DNA from: an uncultured Calothrix sp.
GTDB taxonomy: Bacteria; Cyanobacteriota; Cyanobacteriia; Cyanobacteriales; Nostocaceae
Direction: 5' to 3'
DNA length: 64,000 bases
Assembly (NCBI GenBank): GCA_937973965.1
Contig: CALJJQ010000023.1
Span: 46,954 to 110,953, forward strand
The translations under genes and the position numbers were made by a program. Below the pieces are notes generated by a model. The model was not told where the DNA came from. It saw nothing but the letters and a program-made list of their open reading frames with translations, and did no database searches. Shown here in pieces: positions 56,390-64,000 of the stretch (position 1 is its first letter; each line of letters starts with the position of its first letter).

Positions 56390-56422
56390 GTAGAGACGAC
56401 CCGTTGGTTCGTCGTCTCTACG
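56390..56422. repeat. GACGACCC palindromic repeat (family C subtype)
   Basis: GTAGAGACGACCCGTTGG and GTCGTCTCTACGTTGGGTCG contain the GACCC palindrome plus a partial second half just beyond the ClC stop codon. Confidence 0.65.
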
Positions 56423-56430
56423 TTGGGTCG

Positions 56431-59136
56431 TCACGATGATTGAATCGCACTACGAACGAGAATCACCGTACTGTTGACGTTTGTAGCTATTTCTTCGGGG
56501 ATATTGCCAGTAATTGCATGTTTGAGTAATCCTTCACGGGATGCACCTAACATGACCACATCGTAGTTTTCCTGCTTAACTAAGTTAATAATGCCTTCGC
56601 TGACGGATTCAGCTTGAATCGGAGCTGCGACCACAAGGCTGGAAAGCCGACGACGGCGAATTAGTTGACGAATTGCTCGTTCGAGAATCGTCAGGTCTGG
56701 TTTGGTTTCGTTGGGGTGAAATACCCGTGTCAGACGGATTTTTGGCTCTTGAGCGAGGGTAATTAGGGCTGGAAGTAGACGAATTGCAGCTCTTGCGTTT
56801 GGTCCTCCAGCCATTGGTACTAACCAATGATTAAATCGGGGTCGAGATTGGTTAGGGAAAATCTTCCCTGGGATTTGCGGTGCAGAAGAGAAGGAAATGA
56901 GGGGGTTGGTAGATATTTGCTGAGGAAACCAAAAGCGGGGTAAATGGGTATTACCGATTTTAACCAGAACTACTTCACAGGTGGCTTGACGAATAATTGT
57001 ATCCACTATGTCACCAAAAATACGCCCAGGGGTGGATGTACTGCCTTTCCAACCCATCAAAATCAAATCGATATGACTTTCTTGTATTGTTTCTAAAATG
57101 GCTGGGGCTACATCGTGAGCTACACGGATTTGGGTGTGGATGGGAATGTTCCATTTTTTACCTAGAGCCTCCGCTTGCCGTAGTAAACGCCTACTTTTGG
57201 TGGTGCGGACGGGGGTGGTTGCTGGGGAGGTGTAGCGGGGAGCCAGCATGATTTGCACACATTCTATTTCATAATGGCGATCGCGGGCTATGGCGATGGC
57301 CATTTCTAGTAAGATGGCAGATGTTTCCGGGTTGGCAACGGGGACTAAAATTCTTCCCCTACCGGTGCTAGGTGAACGGGTTTGATAAACAACGTAGGAG
57401 GGTTCCGGACGGGGACCTGTTTCACTTTTACAATTGAGACGGTCGGCTTCAGCCCTGATAATATCGGCACGGGTAATAATTCCAATCAGTCGCTGTCCTT
57501 CCACTACCGGTAAACGACTGATATTATTTCTATCTAAGATATATAAAACAGTACTCAAATTGTGGTGGGGGGTAACTGTGACTGGGTGGGGGGTCATAAT
57601 TTCCCGTAAAGGAGTATCTTTAGCCAAATTGCGATCGCGTATTTGCAAAAGGTCGCTTTGGGTGACAATTCCCACTAGTTTATGTTCTTCAACTACGGGG
57701 AAACCACGGTGGTGGGAACTAGAAAAAGCCTGCATGGTTTCTTCTACGGTCATATTCACATCCAGGGTTTCCACCCGTGGTTGCATCACCTTCTCTGCTG
57801 TCAGATTACTCAAAATCCCTTCCACGGAAGCTGGATGTTCGATATCAATGCCTTTGAGGGCGAGTAGTTTACTATACAGTGAACCCGGAAATATCTTCTC
57901 CGCAATTAGATAGGAAGTGACGGAAGTAATCATCAAAGGCAAAACCAGTTGAAAGTCTGCGGTCATCTCAAACACAATCACAATCGCTGTAATCGGAACC
58001 TTGGAAACACCGCTAAAAAATCCCCCCATCCCTGCTAATGCATAAATAGTCGGTGAAGACATCCCCAATAAATGCTGTTCCCCCACCCCAACCACATATC
58101 CTAAACAGGAACCTAAAATTAAACTGGGTGCAAATAAGCCCCCTGGAGCACCGGAACCAAAGGCAATTAATGTCAGGAAAAACTGGGTGACAAATACAAT
58201 TACAGCCCGTGAAGCACTTACCCCACCAATAATCACAAATTCCCTTAAACCAGTATTATTACGGAACTCAACTGGGAGCAGGGAAATAATGACTCCACAA
58301 ATGAAGCCAGCCAGAGCAATCCGCAGAGGTAAATTGACGTGCAGTCTATCGTATAACTTAATACTTTGAATTAGCCCTCGGTTAAACAAAGCTGCCAATA
58401 CCCCAGCCGCCAGACCCAAGACTAGATAAAAGGGTATTTCCCGCAAATCCATACTACTATCAAGATGGGTGGAGCGGGGGTACACCAGACTTCCTCCACC
58501 CAATAGCTGGGAAACCACACCACCGATAAAGGAAGCAATAATGGCAGTACCCAGGGTCAATCCCGACAAGTCCTGTAGTAATTCTTCGATGATAAATAAT
58601 ACACCAGCAATCGGGGCATTAAAAGCCGCAGCTAAACCTGCTCCAGCCCCAGCAGCAATCATTTGCCGACGGTGGTCGGGAGAAGTGGGAAAAAATCGAC
58701 TCATACCCGCCGCTAACCCGGCTCCAACTTGAACTGTGGGTCCTTGTCTACCCAGGGTTAACCCGGAGGCGATAGTGATAATTGCACTCAGTAGCTTGAC
58801 AATTGCCACTCGCCAGGAAAGTTTCACCGGGACATTGGCGAGGGAAGCTTTGACATGGGGAACACCGCTACCTGCGGCTTCGGGAGCAAACTGTTCTACT
58901 AAAAATCCGGCCAGTAAGCCAAAACCCAAGCCAACGGAGGGTAAAACAATCCAAGCGGGGAAAATATTTGACCCTTGAATTCGCCAAACACCCAGGGTTC
59001 CCGAACCTAACTTGAGTATAACCGCAGACACAGCCGCCACTAACCCAATCAAAGATGCTTCTGCGATCGCATGACTCCGACGGGGTTGCCAAAAATTACG
59101 CAAACGTGATACCAGGTATTGGCTTAACATTTTCAT
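56431..59136 (-). CDS. ClC-type chloride channel/transporter with CBS and two USP domains
   Basis: From ATG 59136 (MKMLSQYLVSRLRNFW) the protein of about 901 residues has a ClC core: EAAGSGVPHVKASL, GLTLGRQGPTVQVGAG, LFIIEELLQDLSG and GSGAPGGLFAPSLILG. Two CBS domains (VEETMQAFSSSHHRGFPVVE and ATTVLYILDRN-like) and two universal stress domains (GRILVPVANPETSAILLEMA, HWLVPMAGGPNARAAI) follow. The frame is open to 59211, but the later start removes a non-conserved leader. The gating glutamate of GREGP is glutamine here (see finding). CBS/USP domains suggest regulation by nucleotides. Confidence 0.92.
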   Translation of the reverse strand: MKMLSQYLVSRLRNFWQPRRSHAIAEASLIGLVAAVSAVILKLGSGTLGVWRIQGSNIFPAWIVLPSVGLGFGLLAGFLVEQFAPEAAGSGVPHVKASLANVPVKLSWRVAIVKLLSAIITIASGLTLGRQGPTVQVGAGLAAGMSRFFPTSPDHRRQMIAAGAGAGLAAAFNAPIAGVLFIIEELLQDLSGLTLGTAIIASFIGGVVSQLLGGGSLVYPRSTHLDSSMDLREIPFYLVLGLAAGVLAALFNRGLIQSIKLYDRLHVNLPLRIALAGFICGVIISLLPVEFRNNTGLREFVIIGGVSASRAVIVFVTQFFLTLIAFGSGAPGGLFAPSLILGSCLGYVVGVGEQHLLGMSSPTIYALAGMGGFFSGVSKVPITAIVIVFEMTADFQLVLPLMITSVTSYLIAEKIFPGSLYSKLLALKGIDIEHPASVEGILSNLTAEKVMQPRVETLDVNMTVEETMQAFSSSHHRGFPVVEEHKLVGIVTQSDLLQIRDRNLAKDTPLREIMTPHPVTVTPHHNLSTVLYILDRNNISRLPVVEGQRLIGIITRADIIRAEADRLNCKSETGPRPEPSYVVYQTRSPSTGRGRILVPVANPETSAILLEMAIAIARDRHYEIECVQIMLAPRYTSPATTPVRTTKSRRLLRQAEALGKKWNIPIHTQIRVAHDVAPAILETIQESHIDLILMGWKGSTSTPGRIFGDIVDTIIRQATCEVVLVKIGNTHLPRFWFPQQISTNPLISFSSAPQIPGKIFPNQSRPRFNHWLVPMAGGPNARAAIRLLPALITLAQEPKIRLTRVFHPNETKPDLTILERAIRQLIRRRRLSSLVVAAPIQAESVSEGIINLVKQENYDVVMLGASREGLLKHAITGNIPEEIATNVNSTVILVRSAIQSS

Positions 59137-59418
59137 CGTACAGGGGATGCGGTGGGAGCATTCGGGAGTGGGGGGAATGTTTTTATACCTTACCCCTGAT
59201 ATCCAATGCATCCGACAGCTAGTGCGGGATCACATAAGTTATTAGGGGTTTGTAGTAGTGGCTCTAGACCGGGAAAAGCTTTAGTATAAAGGCTTTATAC
59301 CCGCAGGGTTGTCGGTAGACTAGCGCAATTACTGCCTTTCCTCACCCATCACCATCAAAATTAATGTGGTGGAGTACTTGCACACCAACTTTTCCCTGCT
59401 CCCCACTCCCGTCACGGA

Positions 59419-60732
59419 CTACTCCCATTTACTGGTAATCGATAAACCTGCTACCACCATTGACGGGGTGTAACAGGAACCGTTCCAATCACCATCACTA
59501 CCGAGGGCTATTAATTGCTTGAGGGCGGTATAAACATTACCGGAGACCATCGTATCTTTGACACGACCAATAACTTCTCCGTTTTGGACACGGAATCCTA
59601 AATCGACATTAATCGAAAAGTCGCCGGAGATACCACCACCGCCTAAAATTTGATCGATGATTAATCCATCATCGAGGTTAGTGATTAATTCCTGGAGAGT
59701 AAATGTGCCAGTTTTAATCAGGAAATTATACAAACCAGGTGTGGGGTAACTTCCCAAACTGGGACGAAAGCCGTTTCCGGTGGTGGTGGTGTTGAGATTA
59801 ATAGCAGTAGTGCGATCGCAATAAAAGTTTTTGAGGATACCGTTTTCGATAAATACTAGGGGTTGGGTGAGATTGCCTTCATCGTCAAAGGGACAACTGT
59901 AGGGACCTGCGAGGGGGTCTTGGGATAGGGTCAACAGGGGAGAGGTAACTAATTGTCCGTTTTTACCAACCCAAGGTGAGGATTTTTCCAGGATTCGTTT
60001 ACCATTTAATGCAGCTTGTACGGTTCCCCATAACATATCTGCGGCTTTAGCGGTAAAGATAATGGGAACTCGATGGTGGGGTGGGGGAACATTGTGGTCT
60101 TTGACCCAACTCAGACGCTGGATAATTTGTTGGGCTAATTTATCAGGTTGTAGACTTCCCCTTTGGGTTTGACCATCGCTCACAGATAAAAAATCATCAC
60201 CCCGCACCCATTCAGCCGATAAGTAACAACTTAGGGTTGTATCTGTATATCGACAATCTAAACCTTGGGTATTAATGAGTATGGTTGTTTCCGTATCACA
60301 CTCCCAATCCCCACTACACATTACTTCCGGATAGATATCACGCACATAGGCGATTGTCTCATTCCCCCACTCCACCAAAACCTCTGGGGAAAGGACTTCT
60401 CCCAAGTTGGCAAATTGGGTATGATGGGGGGGAGCTAATTCTACTGCTTCCGGTTGATTCAAATAGCTTAAGGCGATCGCTCGTTGGACAATCTCCTCTG
60501 GTGGAACGTTTCCGTAAGCGACTGTTAATCCTGGACGACCTCGATACCACAACCGTAAAGCTGTTCCCAGGGATTGGTTGGTTTCGACTTGTTTGAGTCG
60601 GTTAGCTTCAAAAAACACTGGTCGTGACAGGGACTGGGATTGATACACTTCTGCTGCATCTGCACCCGAACGCAAAGCGAGTTCGAGCAATTTCTCCGCA
60701 AAGTTATCTTGGGTTCTTGCTAGGAATTCCAT
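59419..60732 (-). CDS. pmbA: TldD/PmbA family protein (PmbA type)
   Basis: The 437-residue protein has RSGADAAEVYQSQSLSRPVF at the N-terminus, FTAKAADMLWGTVQAALNGK in the middle and QILGGGGISGDFSINVDLGF plus MVSGNVYTALKQLIALGSDG at the end. This matches PmbA-type members of the TldD/PmbA pair, a metalloprotease complex that digests peptides (antibiotic precursors, toxin parts). TldD itself is not in the window. In cyanobacteria one or both partners are common housekeeping genes. Confidence 0.9.
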   Translation of the reverse strand: MEFLARTQDNFAEKLLELALRSGADAAEVYQSQSLSRPVFFEANRLKQVETNQSLGTALRLWYRGRPGLTVAYGNVPPEEIVQRAIALSYLNQPEAVELAPPHHTQFANLGEVLSPEVLVEWGNETIAYVRDIYPEVMCSGDWECDTETTILINTQGLDCRYTDTTLSCYLSAEWVRGDDFLSVSDGQTQRGSLQPDKLAQQIIQRLSWVKDHNVPPPHHRVPIIFTAKAADMLWGTVQAALNGKRILEKSSPWVGKNGQLVTSPLLTLSQDPLAGPYSCPFDDEGNLTQPLVFIENGILKNFYCDRTTAINLNTTTTGNGFRPSLGSYPTPGLYNFLIKTGTFTLQELITNLDDGLIIDQILGGGGISGDFSINVDLGFRVQNGEVIGRVKDTMVSGNVYTALKQLIALGSDGDWNGSCYTPSMVVAGLSITSKWE

Positions 60733-60881
60733 GATGAAAGAATTCGGGACACAGGATACAGGATACAGGAGAGTGGGTAAACTATTTTGGATTTTGGATT
60801 TTGGATTTTGGATTTATGGCGCTATTTCCAGTGGGAGGAGAGTGGGTAAACTATTTTGGATTTTGGATTTATGGCGCTATT

Positions 60882-61370
60882 TCACGCGGGAGTAAATTCA
60901 AACACGTCAAAACTACCACCCTTTAACACGGATGCAGTTTGTTGAGCTTGGAAACGTTGACCCATTAATTCTTCTAACGCACCCCAAACAGCACCTAAAG
61001 TGAAAGTACATTGACGACTGGAACCGGGTTGTTCTCCGGCGGAACAAAGGGTTTCTGAGGTGTAAACTGTAATTATCCCTTCTGCTTGACTAATTTTTTC
61101 CACCAGACAAAAACGACTACCTTCTTTTCCCAAGGCAAACCGCATTTTATCAGTCAAGACATCAAAATCAATCGACTGACCAGACCAACCTAAATCCTTA
61201 ATTAACTGTTTACCTCGCGCTCTTCCAGCAGTAGTCAAGGCGATCGCAGCTGCTTGTTGACCTAATGCGTCCTCCATGCCTGCGATCGCTGCTTTAAAAC
61301 AAGTTATACTGCAAAAATCTCCCAATTCTTGCCGCCACATACGCTGTTCCCGCAAATCAAGCTGTTTCAA
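60882..61370 (-). CDS. V4R-like hydrocarbon-binding/unknown cyanobacterial protein
   Basis: The 162-residue protein begins ELGDFCSITCFKAAIAGMED and continues with ALTTAGRARGKQLIKDLGW, TVYTSETLCSAGEQPGSSRQ and CTFTLGAVWGALEELMGQRF. The pattern resembles small V4R-type (4-vinyl reductase) or heme-like binding domains; Cys residues are at about 19, 24, 92 and 126 approximately. A family function is not established. It lies 149 bp upstream of pmbA on the same strand. Confidence 0.7.
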   Translation of the reverse strand: MKQLDLREQRMWRQELGDFCSITCFKAAIAGMEDALGQQAAAIALTTAGRARGKQLIKDLGWSGQSIDFDVLTDKMRFALGKEGSRFCLVEKISQAEGIITVYTSETLCSAGEQPGSSRQCTFTLGAVWGALEELMGQRFQAQQTASVLKGGSFDVFEFTPA

Positions 61371-61454
61371 TTATTTCGATGAAACCTTGATTCAGCAACA
61401 GAATTTTTACGCATGGTTGGGGAAGAATCGCTCCAGCCATAGGTAATAGTACAG

Positions 61455-62378
61455 TTAATTCTGATGCTGCTTATAGCTGTGGACAGCAGCACGAAGATTT
61501 CCCTGATGTTGTTGTAATAATGCTTCTCCTATGGTTTGATCCACACCAGTCCAGTGCATTAATAAAGCCAGTTTCACCCGTTTACCACTGCGTTCTAGCA
61601 AATCACTTGCCAAATCCCGACTCAGGTCAGTCAAATCAGTTAAAATCCGAATCGCGCGATCGCGTAATTTACTGTTGGTGACAGCCACATCCACCATGCG
61701 GTTTCCGTAGGTTTTACCAAGCTTCACCATTGTTCCTGTGGAAATAATATTCAAAGCCAATTTAGTCGCAGTTCCAGCCTTCAAACGGGTGGAACCAGCC
61801 AAAATTTCTGGTCCTGTAAGCAAGCGAATATTAATATCCACATCAGCTGGAACCTGCTCTTCGGGAACACAAGCCATCATCACCGTTAAAGCACCCTCAC
61901 CCTTAGCTGCACTCAAGGCTCCGTGTACGTAGGGGGTTGTCCCCCCGGCGGTAATTCCAATCACCACATCTAAACGACCAATTCCGTATTCCCGAATGAT
62001 GGCTTCCCCATCTTCCCTACGGTCTTCTTTTTCCTCCGAACTTTTGAGTAAAGCACTTGCACCCCCAGCAATAATTCCTTGTACTAATTCCGGTGGGGTA
62101 CAAAAAGTTGGTGGACATTCTGCCGCATCTAATACACCTAAACGTCCAGAAGTACCTGCACCGACGTAAAATAAACGACCTCCTTGTCCTAATCTAGCTG
62201 CTGTTTCCTCAATGGTTCGTGCTAGGGCTAACTTTGCCCCAGCTACGGCTTTAACAGCTTTTTGGTCTTCCCGATTAAACAATTCAACAATTGCTTGAGC
62301 ATCTAGTTCGTCTAAATTTTGACTGTCAGGATTAATTTGTTCAGTCAAAAGGTGTCCGCGTTCCTGTAAATTAGCCAT
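61455..62378 (-). CDS. murQ: N-acetylmuramic acid 6-phosphate etherase
   Basis: The 307-residue SIS-domain protein carries FYVGAGTSGRLGVLDAAECP, PPTFCTPPELVQGIIAGG, the catalytic-region EEKEDRREDGEA and VVIGITAGGTTPYVHGAL. It matches MurQ, which splits MurNAc-6-phosphate to GlcNAc-6-P and lactate in cell-wall recycling. The length is normal and conserved motifs are intact. It is monocistronic. Confidence 0.95.
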   Translation of the reverse strand: MANLQERGHLLTEQINPDSQNLDELDAQAIVELFNREDQKAVKAVAGAKLALARTIEETAARLGQGGRLFYVGAGTSGRLGVLDAAECPPTFCTPPELVQGIIAGGASALLKSSEEKEDRREDGEAIIREYGIGRLDVVIGITAGGTTPYVHGALSAAKGEGALTVMMACVPEEQVPADVDINIRLLTGPEILAGSTRLKAGTATKLALNIISTGTMVKLGKTYGNRMVDVAVTNSKLRDRAIRILTDLTDLSRDLASDLLERSGKRVKLALLMHWTGVDQTIGEALLQQHQGNLRAAVHSYKQHQN

Positions 62379-62641
62379 TCGATTTTAGATTTTGAATTTT
62401 AGAATTGCTAGGGGCATTAATATCTGCAACACTACGAATCAATAAACACGTTCTCAATCTAAATTGGACACAAAAAAGTGGTAGAAACAGAGATTATAGA
62501 TATCTACCACACAACAGATGTATGTATATAGCGTTGAATCATACCAAAAAACATTCGATGGAGACAAAACAAATATTAGAATTCGCTTCCATCAGAGTAC
62601 AGCATTTCCACCTTGATTTTTGCCTTCATCTGTTGTTATTG

Positions 62642-63097
62642 TCACAAACTACCTGCTAGTCGAGCAATTTCAGCCCGAACATTTGCGATCGCTTCCTTTA
62701 ATTCTTCCCCACCTAATTCATTATTTTCCATTTCCACAAATGTAATATCGGTAATGCCAATAAACCCAAACACAGTTGCGAGATAGGGGGTTTGAAAATT
62801 CATCTGCTCGTATTCTCCACCTACACCAAAACCCGAACCCCCCCGTACCGCAATGATATACATTTTTTTATCCAACACCAGGGGTTGATAGGGAGTGGTA
62901 GGATTTTCCGGTGTAAACGTAAATGTCCTCCCAATCCTGACAATCTGGTCGATATAGGCTTTGAGAGCGCTGGGAATACTGAAATTGTACATGGGAGTAC
63001 CAATAACGTATATATCCGCAGCAAGAAATTCATCCACTAGGCGATCGCTCAAATGAATTGCTGCTTGATGTTGGGGTGTACGTTCCTCTGCTGGGGT
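62642..63097 (-). pseudogene. azoR: N-terminally truncated FMN-dependent NADH-azoreductase
   Basis: The readable part starts near YTPAEERTPQHQAAIHLSDR and continues with LVDEFLAADIYVIGTPMYNF, SIPSALKAYIDQIVRIGRTF and PYLATVFGFIGITDITFVEM. This is AzoR from about residue 55 on. The N-terminal FMN-binding strand and helix are missing, and the frame upstream is closed by TAA at about 63098-63100. A TTG at 63050-63052 is the first possible start codon. It is head-to-head with an AraC remnant that is missing its own 5' end. Confidence 0.75.
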
Positions 63098-63103
63098 ATA
63101 TTA

Positions 63104-63740
63104 TTCTGCCGTTGGGAACGGGATGATCGGTTTTTACAAATATCCATCTCCTCGGATTTTGTGGATACCGTTGCCAGGGAAACAATGGATCGGGAAAACC
63201 TGGAATTAATTCCCTATTTTCGGACAAAGGACTCCCAACTTGAAGTGATCGCAATGATGCTGCTTACGGAACTACAACAGGAAAATACAGCTTCCCATCT
63301 CTACGTAGAATCACTGGCTAATCTACTGGCAATTCATTTAATCAGACAATACGCCACATCCAAACCCCATCTTGCTATCCGTGAAGGTGGATTACCTCCA
63401 TACCAGCTAATGCAAGTATTGGAATATATCGATGCCTATCTTGATCGCAACATGAAGCTGGCCGATTTAGCAGCATTACTGAATATGAGTAAGTATCATT
63501 TTAGCTACCTGTTCCAACAATCGATGGGCATTACCCCCTACCAATATCTCCTCCAACAACGCATTGAACAGGCAAAACTGCTATTAAAACAAACGGAGCG
63601 ATACTCCACCCACAGGAGTCCCTGGGCGATCGCTTGCGGAAATTGCCCTTGATTGCGGATTTAGCAGCCATAGCCATTTTACCAAGCAGTTTCGTCGATT
63701 CACGGGGATGACACCAACAGCTTATCGACTCACTGTTTGA
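63104..63740 (+). pseudogene. AraC-family regulator remnant, 5' truncated and frameshifted by 28-bp insertion
   Basis: CRWERDDRFLQISISSDFV leads into the AraC core SLANLLAIHLIRQYATSKPH and the first HTH (LADLAALLNMSKYHFSYLFQ, QQRIEQAKLLLKQTER). After TER the frame breaks; the second HTH, IALDCGFSSHSHFTKQFRRF, TGMTPTAYRLTV, continues in another frame and ends at TGA 63740. Removing 63601-63628 restores a continuous frame. The gene is inactive as it stands. Confidence 0.85.
63601..63628. mobile_element. 28-bp insertion inside a HIP1 site of the AraC gene
   Basis: The insert contains the inverted pair ACTCC...GGAGT and is flanked by GCGAT on both sides (63598-63602 and 63626-63630). Without it the sequence reads GAGCGATCGCTTGCGG, an intact HIP1 site in frame with the second HTH. 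The size and the short duplication fit the small dispersed repeats described in Nostoc. Confidence 0.7.
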
Positions 63741-63784
63741 ACGAGACGTAATAATATAAAACCACAAAAAAATATAAAACCACA

Positions 63785-63810
63785 AAAATACCCCCCGGTT
63801 ACCCGGAGGG
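63785..63810 (-). terminator. psbA terminator
   Basis: On the minus strand CCCTCCGGGTAACCGGGGGG forms an 8-bp stem with a GTAA loop, followed by TATTTTTG. It lies 51 bp beyond the psbA stop codon. Confidence 0.8.
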
Positions 63811-63861
63811 CATTTTCGCTATTTACCTAACTTGTAGCTAAATCCAAACCAAAACCTGAAA

Positions 63862-64000
<139 letters not shown>

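Noticed and set aside
57434..57913. 159-codon plus-strand frame inside the ClC gene
   Set aside because: It is antisense to conserved CBS domain coding sequence and has no features of its own.
63041..63048. HIP1 site as the azoR/araC deletion junction
   Set aside because: azoR similarity continues at least 45 bases to the right of this site, so the junction must lie nearer 63100.
63043..63105. A frameshifted AraC N-terminus reading VGVYVPAGVYYS
   Set aside because: The same bases read better as azoR on the other strand (YTPAEERTPQHQAAIHLSDR); the AraC-like words needed two extra indels and are probably chance.

Overview
The window looks like a chromosomal segment of a filamentous, probably heterocystous (Nostocales/Calothrix-like) cyanobacterium. 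The signs are very frequent GCGATCGC (HIP1) octamers, photosynthesis genes (psbA 3' end, ndhD, a likely NdhP-type small subunit), cyanobacteria-restricted families (DUF3285, DUF3318, DUF4346, SLH-OprB porin, CHAT-TPR protein), and long AT-rich intergenic spaces filled with small dispersed repeats. No tRNA, rRNA, CRISPR array or intact transposase gene was seen. Layout: 1-4.3 kb holds the end of a site-2 protease gene, glyS and a DUF2141 gene. 4.4-6 kb is a leftward group of three small exported or membrane proteins of unknown function. 6-10.6 kb is repeat-rich, with a truncated STAND-type HTH protein, a TM/Pro-rich protein, a strongly folded candidate ncRNA (about 9.34-9.59 kb) and an alpha/beta hydrolase. 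10.7-16.4 kb holds dnaG, a broken DNA methyltransferase and alaS. 17.7-23.1 kb holds a GGDEF protein, a stand-alone M41-like peptidase and a CHAT-TPR protein. 23.1-29.7 kb holds a beta-CASP metallo-hydrolase, a small NdhP-like gene, a Tat-type metallo-hydrolase-like protein, trpG/pabA, dgkA, ybeY, DUF3285 and a peptidoglycan-binding protein. 29.9-36.6 kb holds ndhD, an SRPBCC protein, a DMFase-beta-like exported protein and an RqcH/NFACT protein. 37-47.7 kb holds envelope and hypothetical proteins (peptidoglycan-binding, DUF3318, YbjN-like, porin, TNPGT-repeat protein, DUF1361, DUF4346). 47.8-51.4 kb holds a FemAB-like acyltransferase, a [2Fe-2S] ferredoxin with a small membrane partner, and an HD phosphohydrolase. 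51.5-55.6 kb is a DUF4178 / membrane-fused spermidine synthase / small exported protein / membrane protein neighbourhood resembling polyamine-linked envelope clusters of other phyla. 56-62.4 kb holds a ClC-CBS-USP protein, pmbA, a V4R-like protein and murQ. 62.6-64 kb holds head-to-head remnants of azoR and an AraC regulator, then the psbA 3' end. The genes do not form one pathway. Coherent units are the ybeY-dgkA-trpG-metallohydrolase run (same strand, last two overlapping by 4 bp), the ferredoxin pair closed by a HIP1-containing terminator, and the spermidine-synthase group. The most distinctive content is the intergenic layer: at least four short families with terminal inverted repeats (about 85-130 bp), nested in each other and recognisable by eye, plus palindromic GACGCG/CGCGTC repeats, and a 28-bp insertion inside a HIP1 site that breaks the AraC gene. 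Other points of note are the structured RNA candidate at 9.34-9.59 kb, a ClC protein whose gating glutamate is glutamine, and the spermidine-synthase/DUF4178 neighbourhood.
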